Assembly (NCBI RefSeq): GCF_006438825.1
Contig: NZ_RCZP01000051.1
Location: 1 to 32,191, forward strand
Direction of reading: 5' to 3'
DNA: 32,191 bases
From: Muricoccus nepalensis
GTDB lineage: Bacteria; Pseudomonadota; Alphaproteobacteria; Acetobacterales; Acetobacteraceae
Made by a program: the position numbers and the translations under genes. The notes below the pieces were generated by a model. The model had not been told where the DNA came from, searched no databases, and saw only the letters and a list, made by a program, of their open reading frames with translations. Numbering within the stretch: position 1 is the stretch's first letter; each line of letters starts with the position of its first letter. This document shows, in pieces, positions 20,801 through 32,191 of the stretch.

Positions 20801-23800
20801 CTCGGCGCGGGCGCCGGGTTGCTGGCCATGCCGGCGGTGCTGCGGGCCCAGCCGGCCGCGGTGAAGATCGGCGTCCTGCAGCCCCTGACCGGTGCCCTGG
20901 CGCAGGACGGCGACCTCGGCCGCTTCGGCGCGGAGCAGGCAGCCGCCTTCATCAACGCCCAGGGCGGCCTATCCGCGCTCGGCGGCGCCAAGGTCGAGCT
21001 GGTGGTGGCCGACGCCCGCTCCAACCCCGAGGCGGGGGCGCAGGAGGTGGAGAAGCTGCAGGGCGAGGGCGTGGTCGCCATCGTCGGCGGCTTCGCGAGC
21101 CCGATCTGCCTGGCCGCCAGCCAGGCGGCGGCGCGCTACGACCTGCCCTATGTCGTGGACGTCGGGGTGGCCGACCAGATCACCTCCCGCGGGCTGGCCA
21201 ACACCTTCCGCTTCGCCCCCGGCTTCGGCGCCGTGACCACGGCCGCGGTGGACAACCTGATCCGCCTGAACGACGGCGCGGGCAAGCCCTGCAAGACCGT
21301 GGTGCTGGTGCACGAGGACGGGCTCTTCGGCACCGGCCTCGCGCGGCTGATGGCGACGGAGCTGCCCAAGCACGGCTTCGAGGTGCTGGAGACGATCCCG
21401 CACCCGACCCCGGCGCGCGACATGAACAACATCGCGCTCCGCCTGCGCTCGCTCCGGCCGGACCTGCTGATCCCCTCCAGCTACTACGGCGAGTTCGTGC
21501 TGCTCGCCCGCACCATGCGCCAGCAGCGCATCCGGCCGAAGGGCATCTACGCGGTGCTCAACGGCGCGGCCTCCAACTACCGCTTCGTCAAGGAGTTCCC
21601 GGACGCGGCGCTGGGCGTGATGGACTGCAACCACTGGCAGGACCCGAAGAACGCCGAGGCGATCGCGCTGAAGGCGGCGGCGGACACGGCCGGCAAGTTC
21701 TGGGGCTACAACATCCCGCTCAACTACTCCTGCGTGAAGCTCGTGGCCGATGCGGTGAACCGCGCGGGCGCCGCGGACCGCGCGAAGGTGATCCAGGCGC
21801 TGGCGGCCTCCGACTATTCCGGCCACATCATGCCCTACGGCCCCACGCGCTTCGTCAACGGGCAGAACCAGGGCGCGCGCCCCGTGAACACCCAGGTGCA
21901 GGACGGGGACATCAAGGTGATCTTCCCGGCCGAGGTCGCGAACGCCCAGCCTGTCTTCCCGATCCAGGGCTGATGTTCCCGCCCGCCCTCATCGCCGAGG
22001 CCGCCGTGAACGGCCTGCTGGCGGGCGCGGCCTACGCACTGGTTGCGCTCGGCCTCACGCTCGTCTACGGCGTGCTGCACATCGTGAACTTCGCGCACGG
22101 GGCCCTGCTGACCTGCGCGATGTTCGCGGCCTGGGGGCTGCACGCCGCCTTCGGCCTCGATCCCTACCTCTCCATCCCGCCGCTGGCCGTAGCCTTCTTC
22201 GGCCTCGGCTACGCGCTGCAGCGCTGGGTGATCGGGCCGTCGAGCCACGGGGATGACGGCAACACGCTGCTGGTAACGCTCGGTCTCTCCATCGTGCTGG
22301 AGAACGCGCTGCTGGCGGTGTTCCGCTCGGACACGCGGAGCCTGGGCGGCGACGCCGGCTTCGACGTGGTGGAGGTCGGGCCGATGCTTCTCTCCTATCC
22401 ACGGCTGGTCGGCTTCGCGGTGGCGCTGGTGACGGCCGCGCTGCTCTGGGCGCTGCTCTCGGCCACCGACACGGGCCGCGCCATCCGGGCGGTGGCGAAG
22501 GAGAAGCTGGGGGCGCAGCTCGTGGGAATCGACCCGCGCCACGTCTACGCCGTGACCTTCGGGCTCGGCTGCGCCTGCCTGGCGATCGCGGCCTGCCTCC
22601 TGCTGCCGACCTTCTACGTGAACCCGCGGGTGGGCAACGCCTTCGTGCTGGTGGCCTTCACCATCGTCGTGCTTGGCGGCATGGGGTCCATCCCGGGCGC
22701 GCTGCTGGGCGGGCTGTTCGTGGGCGTGGTGGAGAGCCTGGGCGGGCTCTTCCTCGGCGACAGCCTCGGGCAGCTCGGCATCTTCGTCATCTTCATCCTC
22801 GTGCTGCTGTTCCGCCCGACCGGCCTGTTCGGGCCCCGCGCATGAGCGCCCGCGACGTGCTGCCCGGCCTGATGCTGCTCGGGCTCCTCGCGCTGGCGCC
22901 GCTGGTCGCGTCCAACGCGGCGCTGAACTTCCTTCTCTCCTCCCTCATCGTCGCGCTGGCGGCCCAGGGATGGAACCTGCTGGGCGGCTATGCCGGGCAG
23001 CTCTCCTTCGGCCACGCGGCCTTCTTCGGCACGGGGGCCTACGCCACGGCGATCCTGCAGCTCCGCTACGGGGTGAATGCCTGGGCCGGTCTCGCGATCG
23101 GCGTCGCGCTCGGCGCGCTGGTGGGCTGGGCGATCGGCTTCCTGTCCTTCCGGGCGCGGCTGCGCGGTTCCTACTTCGCGCTCGTCACCCTCGCCTTCGC
23201 GGAGGTGCTGCGCATCCTCGCTAACGCCTTCGACCTCACGGGCGGCGCGGCGGGGCTGCTGATCCGCATGGCGCCGGGGGCGGCCAACCTGCAGTTCCCC
23301 TCCCGCGCCACCTTCCTGTGGCTGGTGCTGGCCGTGGTCGCGGCCGTGCTGCTGCTGACGGCCTGGATCGCCGGCGGGCGCCTGGGCGCGCGGCTGGTGG
23401 CGGTGCGGGAGAACGAGGATGCCGCCCGGGCGCTCGGCGTCGACGCGCTGCGGACGAAGCTCGGCGCCATCGCCTTGTCGGGCGCCATCACCGCGGCCGC
23501 GGGCTGCCTCTACGCCCAGAACTTCCTCTACCTCGACGCCAACATCGCCTACGGCACCTGGATTTCGGTGGAGGTGCTCATCGCCTGCGTCCTCGGCGGC
23601 AGCGGGACGGTGCTCGGGCCCGTCATCGGTGCGCTGGCGCTGCACGGCGCGGGAGAGGCGGCGAAGATCGCGCTCGCAGGGATCGCGGGGCCGGTCCCGG
23701 GGATCGACTTGGTGCTGTTCGGCGCGCTGTTGATCCTCGCCGTGGCCTTCCTGCCCCAGGGCGTGATGGGCGGGCTGCGGCGCGCGGCGCGGGGGCTGGC

Positions 23801-26800
23801 GCGATGAGCCTCCTCAAGGCCGAGGGCCTGTCCCGCCGCTTCGGCGGGCTGCTGGCCGTGGACAACGCCTCCCTCTCCGTGCCCGAGGGCGGGCTCGTCG
23901 GGCTGATCGGGCCGAACGGGGCGGGCAAGACGACCCTGTTCTCCCTTCTCTCCGGCTTCCTGGCGCCCAGCACCGGCCGCGTCACCTTCGACGGCGCGGA
24001 CGTGACGGCGGAGGCGCCCCACCGGCGCGCCGCGCGCGGCATGGCCCGCACCTTCCAGATCGTGCAGCCCTTCGCGGGGCTCAGCGTGCGCGACAACATC
24101 GCGGTGGGCGCCTACCTGCGCCACGCCGGCCGCGCCGAGGCGACCCGCCTGGCCGAGGCGGTCGCGACGGAGGTCGGGCTCGCCCCCATGCTGAACGCCC
24201 AGGCCTCCTCGCTGACCGTCGCCGGCCGCAAGCGGCTGGAGCTTGCCCGCGCGCTGGCGACCGAGCCACGCCTGCTGCTGCTCGACGAGGTGCTCGCCGG
24301 CCTCAACCCCTCCGAGGTGCGCGACATCATCCCCGTGATCCGCGCCATTCGCGGCCGCGGCGTCGCCATCCTGATGATCGAGCACGTCATGCAGGCCGTG
24401 ATGAACCTCTGCGACCACGTCCACGTGCTGTCGGGCGGGCGCATGATCGCCGCCGGGCCGCCGCGCGAGGTCTGCGCGGATCCGATGGTCATCGAGGCCT
24501 ATCTCGGCCACGGGGCCGCGGCCCGCATCGCCGCGGGCGGCGCCCATGCTTGAGGTCCGGGGCCTGCGCGCGGGCTACGGCGCGGTCGAGGTGCTGCGCG
24601 GCCTCGACATGGCGGTCGCGGGCGGCGAGATCGTCGCCGTGCTCGGCGCCAACGGCGTGGGCAAGACGACGCTGAACAAGGTTCTCTCGGGCGTGCTGCC
24701 GGCGCGGGAGGGCGAGATCCGCTTCGACGGCGCGCGCCTCGACGGCGCGACGCCCGCCGCCATCGTCGAGGCCGGGCTGATCCACGTGCCTGAGGGCCGC
24801 CGCATCTTCCCCACCATGAACGTGCGCGAGAACCTGGAGCTCGGCTCCTACCGCCGCGGCCGCTCGCGGCGCGCGGCGAACCTGGAGCGCGTCTTCGAGA
24901 CCTTCCCGCGCCTGCGCGAGCGCGCGCGGCAGTTCGCCGGCACGCTCTCCGGCGGGGAGCAGCAGATGCTCGCGATCGGCCGCGGCATGATGGCGGAGCC
25001 CCGCCTGCTGATCCTCGACGAGCCCTCGCTCGGCCTCTCGCCGCTGTTGGTCGAGGAGATGTTCGCCCTCATCCAGCGGCTGAACGCGGAGGGGCTGCCG
25101 ATCCTGCTGGTGGAGCAGAACGTCGTGCAATCGCTGGAGATCGCGACGCGCGGCTTCATCCTCGAGAACGGCACCTTCGCCATGAGCGGACCGGCCGCGA
25201 CCCTGCGCGACGATCCCGAGCTGCGCCGCATCTACCTTGGCCTGTGAGTTCAACATGAACCCCACCTCTCTCCGCCAGCGCCTCGCCGAGCCGCGGCCCG
25301 TCACGGCGCCCGGCATCTACGACGCCCTCACCGCCACCCTCGCCGCCGCCGCGGGCTTCGAGGCGCTCTACGTCTCAGGCGCGGCCATCGCCTACACGCG
25401 CCTCGGCCGCCCCGACATCGGCCTCGTCTCCATGACGGAGGTGGCGGAGACGGTCGCGCTCATCCGCGACCGCGTGGACCTGCCGCTGGTGGTGGACGCC
25501 GACAACGGCCACGGCAACGCGCTGAACGTGCAGCGCACCGTGCGGGTATACGAGCGTGCCGGGGCGAACGCGCTGCAGATCGAGGACCAGACGCTGCCCA
25601 AGCGCTGCGGCCACCTGCAGGGCAAGTCGCTGATCAGCGCCGCGGAGATGGCGGGCAAGATCCGGGCAGCGGTGGACGCGCGGGCGAGCGAGGAGACGCT
25701 GGTCATCGCCCGCACCGACGCGATCGCGACCGACGGCCTGCAGGCCGCGATCGACCGCGCCGCCCTCTACGCCGAGGCCGGCGCCGACGTCCTCTTCGTC
25801 GAGGCCCCGCGCGACCGCGCGCAGATGGCGGCGATCGTGCAGGCCCTCGGCACCGCCCGCCCGCTGATGGCCAACATGGTGGAGGGGGGCGACACGCCGA
25901 TCTCGACCGCCGAGGAACTCGGCCAGGCCGGCTTTCGGCTGGTGATCTTCCCAGGCGGCATCGTCCGCGCGCTCGCCCGCGCGGCGGGGGACTACTACCG
26001 CTCCCTGGCCGAGCACGGCTCCAACAAGCCCTTCGCCGACCGCATGCACGACTTCGGCGGCCTGAACGCGGTGATCGGCACGCCGGAGATGCTCGCGCTC
26101 GGCCGCCGCTACGAGGAGCCCTCGGCATGACGCCCGATCCGGTCACCCCCGATCCCGTCACCCTGGCTATCCTGAAGGGCCGGCTGGAGGGCATCGCGGA
26201 CGAGATGGACGCGACGCTGTTCCGCTCCGCCTTCAACCCGATCATCGCCGAAGCCAAGGACGCCTGCCACGGCCTCTACCACGCCGAGACCGGCGAGACG
26301 CTGGTGCAGGGCACGAGCGGCCTGCCGATCTTCGTCGGCGCCATGGCCTTCGCGGTGAAGGCCGTGATCGACAAGGTGGCGCGCGACAGCGACCTTCGCC
26401 CGGGCGACACCTTCCTGTTCAACGACCCCTACGAGGGCGGCACGCACCTCAACGACTTCCGCCTCGTGCGGCCGATCTACCGCCAGGGCGCGCTCTTCTG
26501 CTGGATGGCCTCGGTCGGGCACTGGCTGGATGTCGGCGGCAACGTGCCCGGCGGCTACAACCCCAAGGCGACCGAGAGCTACCAGGAGGGCTTCCGCATC
26601 CCGCCCGTGCGGCTGATCCGCGACGGCGTGATGAACCGGGACCTCGTGGACATCCTCGCCGCCAATTCCCGCGTGCCCACCTCCAACTGGGGCGACCTGA
26701 ACGGGCAGCTCAACGCGCTCGACCTCGGCGAGCGCCGCCTGGCCGCGCTGATCGACGAGCACGGGGAGGCGCTCGTCCAGGGTGCCTTCGACGCCTTCTC

Positions 26801-29800
26801 GGCGCGGGCGGAGGCGCTGATGCGCGCCTCCATCGCCGGCCTGCCGGACGGCACCTACGCCTTCGAGGACGTGCTCGACAACGACGGCATCACCGACGAG
26901 ACGCTGACCATCGCGCTCGACCTGACCATCCGGGGCGAGGAGATGGTGCTCGACTTCTCCCGCTCCTCCCCCGCCGCGCAGGGCCCGGTCAGCATCAGCC
27001 GGGCGACAACCATCGCCGGGTGCTACGTCGCGCTGAAGCACGTCTTCACGGAGGTGCCGGCCAACGCGGGGTGCCTCCGCCCCATCCGCTTCGTGGTGCC
27101 CGACGGCACGCTGCTCGGCGCCGGCGCGCCGCACCCGATGGCCGGCTACACCGAGACCGTGCTGCGCCTGGTCGGCGTGATCTTCGGGGCCCTGGCCAAG
27201 GCCGACCCGGCGCGCGCGACGGCCGCGCCCTTCGGCACGATCAACGCGCTCTCCATGGCCGGGCACCGGGCGGACGGCTCGCGCTGGGTAATGTTCTCCT
27301 TCTTCGGCGGCGGCCTCGGCGGCAACCCCGAGAGCGACGGGCTGAACCACGCCAACAACCCGATCTCCACCGCCACCATCCCGCCGGTGGAGATCCTGGA
27401 GGCCGCCTATCCCGTGATGTTCACCCAATGGGCGCTGCGCCCGGATTCCGCGGGCATCGGCGCGCATCGCGGCGGGCTCGGCGCCGTCTACGAGATCGAG
27501 GCGCTGGTGCCCGCGAGCGTCTCCCTCCTCGGCGAGCGCGGCAAGGTCGCGCCCTTCGGGGTCGGCGGCGGTGGGCCGGCGGCGTGCAACCGCTTCTCCT
27601 GGGAGACGGCTGAGGGCCGGCAGTTCCCGCCCATGGTCTCCAAGATCACCGACATCCGCCTCGAGGCCGGGCGCCGCGTGCGCCTGGAGACGCCGGGCGG
27701 CGGCGGCTGGGGCGATCCCGCGGCGCGCGACCCGGCCGCGGCGGCGCGCGACCGGCGGCTCGGCTACGTGACGGGCGCGGCGGAATGAGCGCCGCGGCCA
27801 GGGTGGTCGGCGTCGATGTCGGCGGCACCTTCACGGACCTCTTCCTCTTCGACGCGGCGAGCCGGACCTTCCGCACCGCGAAGGTGCCCTCCAACCGCGG
27901 CGACGAGGCGGTGGGCTTCCTCAACGGGCTGCGCCAGCTCGGCGCGGTGGCCGATCTCGGCTCCGTCGTGCACGGCACCACGGTCGGCACGAACGCGCTG
28001 CTCGAGAGGAAGGGCGCGAAGGTCGGGCTGATCACCACGCGCGGCTTCCGCGACGTGATCGAGATGCGCCGGCGCGACCGGCTGCGCACCTGGGGCCTCT
28101 GGGGCGACTTCGTGCCCGTGGTGGACCGCGACTTCCGGCTGGAGGTGGAGGAGCGCACCCTGGCCGACGGCACGATCCGCCAGCCGGTGGACCCCGCGGC
28201 CGTGCGCGATGCGGTGCGGCAACTGCTGGCGCAGGGGGCCGAGGCGCTGGCGATCGTCTTCATCAACGCCTACGCCAACCCCGCCAACGAGGAGGCCGCC
28301 CTGGCTGCCGCGCGCGAGGCCTGGCCGGGCGACACCATCTCCTGCTCCTCGCAGATCCTGCCGGAGATTCGCGAGTTCGAGCGCTCCTCCACCACCGCGC
28401 TGAACGCCTACCTGCAGCCCGTCGTCGGCTCCTACCTCGGCAAGCTGGACGCGGCGCTGCAGGGCGAGGGCTTCGCGGGGCGGTTCCACATCGTGCAGTC
28501 GAACGGCGGCGTGATGTCGACCGAATCCGCCCGCCGCCTGCCGGTGCGCACCGCCCTCTCCGGCCCCGCGGCCGGCGTGATCGCGGCGGCGGCCATCGCC
28601 ACGGAAGCGGGCTTCCCCGACGTGGTCACGGGCGACCTCGGCGGCACCTCCTTCGACGTTTCCCTGGTGGTGGGCGGCGAGACCGCGCTCGCCGCGCAGA
28701 CGACCATCGACTTCGGCCTCGTCATCCGCACGCCGATGATCGAAATCACCACCATCGGCGCCGGCGGCGGCTCCATCGCGCGCGTCGACGCCGGCGGGCT
28801 GCTGCAGGTGGGGCCGGAGAGCGCGGGGTCGCGCCCCGGCCCCGTCTGCTACGCCCAGGGCAACACCCGCCCGACGCTGACCGACGCGAACGTGGTGCTC
28901 GGCCGCATCAACGCCGAGCGCCCGATCGGGGGCGGCCTCGCGCGGCTGGACGTGGAGGCCGCGCGCGCCGCCATCCTCGAGCACGTGGGCAGGCCGCTCG
29001 GCCTCGACGCCATGGCCGCGGCCGAGGCGATCCTGCGGGTCGCCAACGGCCACATGGCGAGCGCCATCCGCCTCGTCTCGATCGAGCGCGGGCACGACCC
29101 CGCGCGCTTCGCCGCCGTGCCCTTCGGCGGCGGCGGCGCGCTGCACGCGGGGGCGCTGATCCGCGAGGTCGGGCTCAAGGCCGCCCTCTTGCCGCGCTTC
29201 CCCGGCATCAACTCGGCGCTCGGCTGCGTCATCGCCGACATCCGGCACGACCAGGTCCGCACCGTGAACCTCTCGCTGGAGGGAATCGACGCGCCCGCGC
29301 TGGACCGGCTGATGGTGTCGGAGGCGGCGGCGGTGCGGGCGGTGGTCGCCGATGCCGGTCTTCCGGTGGAGCGTATCGACACGGTGTTCGCGCTCGACAT
29401 GCACTACGCCGGGCAGACGCACACGGTCTCCGTGCCCCTCCCGGTCGAGGCGCGGGACGGCACCACCGGCGTCACCGCCGCCGTCATCCGCGAGGCCTTC
29501 GAGACGGCCTACCAGGCGAGCTTCAGCCGGCTGCTGGACGGCGTGCCCGCGCGGATCGTCAACCTCCGCACCGCCGCCATCGGCCGCCGCCCGCGCTTCG
29601 ACCTCTCCACCCTCGCGCCCGAGCCCGGGGCGACGCTGGAGGGCGCCCGGCGCGGCACGCGGCCCGTGTGGTTCGGCGACGCCTGGCACGAGACGGCGAT
29701 CCTGTCCCGCCTTGACCTTCCGGTGGGCGCGGTGGTCCCCGGCCCCGCCATCCTCGAGCAGCCCGACGCCACCACGGTCGTCGATCCCGGCCTCGCCGCG

Positions 29801-32191
29801 CGCGTGGACCGGCTGGGCAACATGATCATCGAGAGCGCGGCCTTCCGCGACGGGAGCGCCGCATGAGCCAGACCACCGTTCCCGCCGCCAGGACCGCGCT
29901 GCTGCTCTTCGATCTGCAGAACGACTTCATCCACCCGGACGGCGCCTATGCCCGCGGCGGGCAAGGCGACCCGGACATCGCCGCCCTTCCCGCCCGCCTC
30001 GCGCCGCTCGCGGCCGCGATGCGCGCGGCGGGCGGCTGGGTCGCCTCCACCCACTTCACCCTCGTGCCCGGCAAGGGGGGCGAGCCGATCATCTCCGCGC
30101 ATCTCAAGGCCCTGCGCCCCTTCCTGCGGCGCGGCGACTTCGCGCCGGGCTCCTGGGGGCACCAGCTGGTCGACGAGCTGCAGCCGAGCGACCTCCTGGT
30201 CGAGAAGGTCGCCTACTCGGCCTTCTACATGACACGCTTCGAATGGCTGCTGCGGAAGAGCGGGATCGAGCGGCTGGTCGTCGGCGGCATCACCACCAAC
30301 GGCGGCGTCGCCAGCACCGTGCGCGACGCGCATGTGCGCGACATCGACGTCACCGTCCTCTCGGACGGCTGCGCCACCTTCGGGCGCGCGGCGCACGAGA
30401 CGGCCATCGCCGCGCTCCGGCCCGTGGCGCGCGTGGCCACGATCGCGGAGGTCCTGGCCGAGCTGGGCGCGCCCGCGTGACGGTCCTCGCCCCCGAGACA
30501 TCCTACGAGGTCACAATCCCCGTGGTGGTGGTCGGCGCCGGCGCCGCCGGTCTCTGCGCGGCGCTCGCGGCGCGCGAGGCGGGCGCGGAGGTGCTGGTGC
30601 TGGAGCGCGACCCCGTGCCGCGCGGCTCCACCGCCCTCTCCGCCGGGTTGGTGCCGGCGGCCGGCACGCGCTGGCAGCGCGAAGCCGGGATCGAGGACAC
30701 GCCAGAGGCCTTCGCGGCCGACATCCTCGCCAAGGCGGAGGGGGAGCCCGACCCGGCGGAGGTCGCGCGCGTCACCCGCGTCGCCGGCCCCGCGCTGGAA
30801 TGGCTGGCCGACGCGCACGGCCTCCGCTTCTCGGTCATCACCGACTTCCGCTATCCCGGCCACTCCGCCAACCGCATGCACGGCCTGCCCAGCCGCTCCG
30901 GGGAGGAGCTCGTGGACCGGCTGCGCGAGGCCGCGGAGCGCGCCGGCGTCGACATCCTCTGCGACGCGTGGGTCACCGCGCTGCACGCCCGGCTGGACGG
31001 GCGCATCGCCGGCCTCACGCTCCGCCGCCCGGACGGCACGGAGGACCATCTCGGCTGCGGCGCGCTCGTGCTCGCCTGCAACGGCTACGGCGGCAACAAG
31101 GCGCTGGTGCGCCAGCACGTCCCCGCGCTGGCGGAGGCGCTCTACTTCGGCCATCCCGGCAACCAGGGCGAGGCGGTCCTCTGGGGGGAGGCGCTGGGCG
31201 CCGCGGCGCGCCATCTTTCCGGCCACCAGGGCCACGGCTCGGTCGCGCACCCCGCCGGCATCCTCATCACCTGGGCGACGATTACCGAGGGCGGGGTGCA
31301 GGTGAACCTGGAGGGCCGCCGCTTCTCGGACGAGAGCCACGGCTATTCCGAGCAGGCGGCGCGCGTGCTGGAGCAGCCCGAGGGCCTCGCCTGGACGATC
31401 TTCGACGCCCGCATCGCCGGCATCGCCCGCCAGTTCGAGGACTTCCGCCAGGCCGAGGCCGCCGGCGCGATCCTGGAGGCGGACAGCATCCCCGCCCTGG
31501 CCGCCGCCACCCACCTGCCGGAGGCCGCGCTCGCGGAAACGCTGGCCGAGGTCGCGCGGCTGAAGGCGGCGGGCGCGACCGACGCGCACGGCCGCCGCTT
31601 CGCCGGCTCCCCGCCGCTGGTGGCCCCCTACCGCGCGGTGCGGGTCACGGGCGCGCTGTTCCACACCCAGGGCGGGCTGGTGGTGGACGACGCGGCGCGG
31701 GTGCTGCGGCCGGACGGCAGCGCCATCCCGAACCTCTTCGCGGCCGGGGGGGCGGCCTGCGGCGTCTCGGGCTCGCGGGCCTCGGGCTATCTCTCGGGCA
31801 ACGGGCTGCTGACCGCCGTCGCGCTCGGCCGCCTCGCCGGCCAGGCCGCCGCCACGGCGGCGTGACGTTGCTCAGAGCCTCAACAGTCGCTCCGCGTTGC
31901 CGTGCAGGACGGCGTGTCGCTGCGCCTCGGTGAGATCGAGGGTGTCGATGGCGGCGAGGGTCTCCGGGAGGGGACCGAAGGGCGCGTCGGTGGCGAAGAC
32001 GAGGTGGTCGGCGCCGAAGAAGGCGAGGGAGGCGGGCAGGCCGGTGGCGGAGCCGAAGAGGGCGGTGTCGGCGTAGAAGAGGCGGAAGTAGTCGAGGTGG
32101 GGGCGCCGGAGGGCGGGGAGGACGCCCGAGAGGTCCTCGTCGGTGGTGCGGCTGCCGAGCACGGCCATGCCGGGGCCGACGCGGCCGTCGA

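Overview
The window is very GC-rich with no transposase, phage gene, rRNA, tRNA or CRISPR array that I can see. Codon use, the gene families (Liv-type ABC transporter, TRAP binding protein, hydantoinase A/B pair, ACMSD-like amidohydrolases) and the Thr-Gln-Leu octapeptide-repeat protein point to an alphaproteobacterium, most likely Acetobacteraceae (Roseomonas-like). That placement is inference from style, not from a marker gene.

Region 1 (1-5697), surface/glycosylation. The window opens inside a huge Thr-rich octapeptide-repeat protein (frame open from base 3 to 2099). A terminator-like hairpin and a TPR plus GT41 (O-GlcNAc-transferase/SPINDLY-type) glycosyltransferase (2265-4304) follow on the same strand. 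A UDP-glucuronate decarboxylase-like SDR enzyme (4361-5350) faces them on the minus strand. Repeat protein, glycosyltransferase and nucleotide-sugar enzyme together look like a dedicated O-glycosylation unit, though no direct proof is in the sequence.

Region 2 (5698-14017), metabolic genes. On the minus strand are 4-hydroxyphenylpyruvate dioxygenase (hppD), an orphan TRAP binding protein and a glutathionyl-hydroquinone reductase. Divergent from hppD is an Lrp/AsnC regulator, with two inverted repeats in the shared intergenic space. Plus-strand genes then follow: an arylformamidase-like hydrolase, a ureidoglycolate lyase-like protein, a short amidase, and a DUF47/Pit phosphate-transport pair.

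Region 3 (14045-32191), a two-armed catabolic island around one control region (19784-19902). The minus arm runs leuC-like, leuD-like, ADP-forming acyl-CoA synthetase, ACMSD-like amidohydrolase, DHCW-type cupin. The plus arm runs GntR/HutC regulator, livK-H-M-G-F transporter, isocitrate lyase/PEP-mutase-superfamily lyase, hyuB, hyuA, isochorismatase-fold protein, FAD-dependent oxidoreductase. All eleven plus-arm genes are separated by at most 7 nt or overlap. A second ACMSD-like amidohydrolase, cut by the window edge, closes the island on the opposite strand. My reading is an uncharacterised pathway: import of a small cyclic amide, imide or lactam, ATP-dependent ring opening, amide or ether hydrolysis, redox and hydration of an unsaturated diacid, and C-C cleavage to central metabolites. 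The isochorismatase-fold protein has Gly where the family's Cys nucleophile should be, and the complete amidohydrolase has Phe in place of the first metal-binding His, so the chemistry may differ from family defaults.
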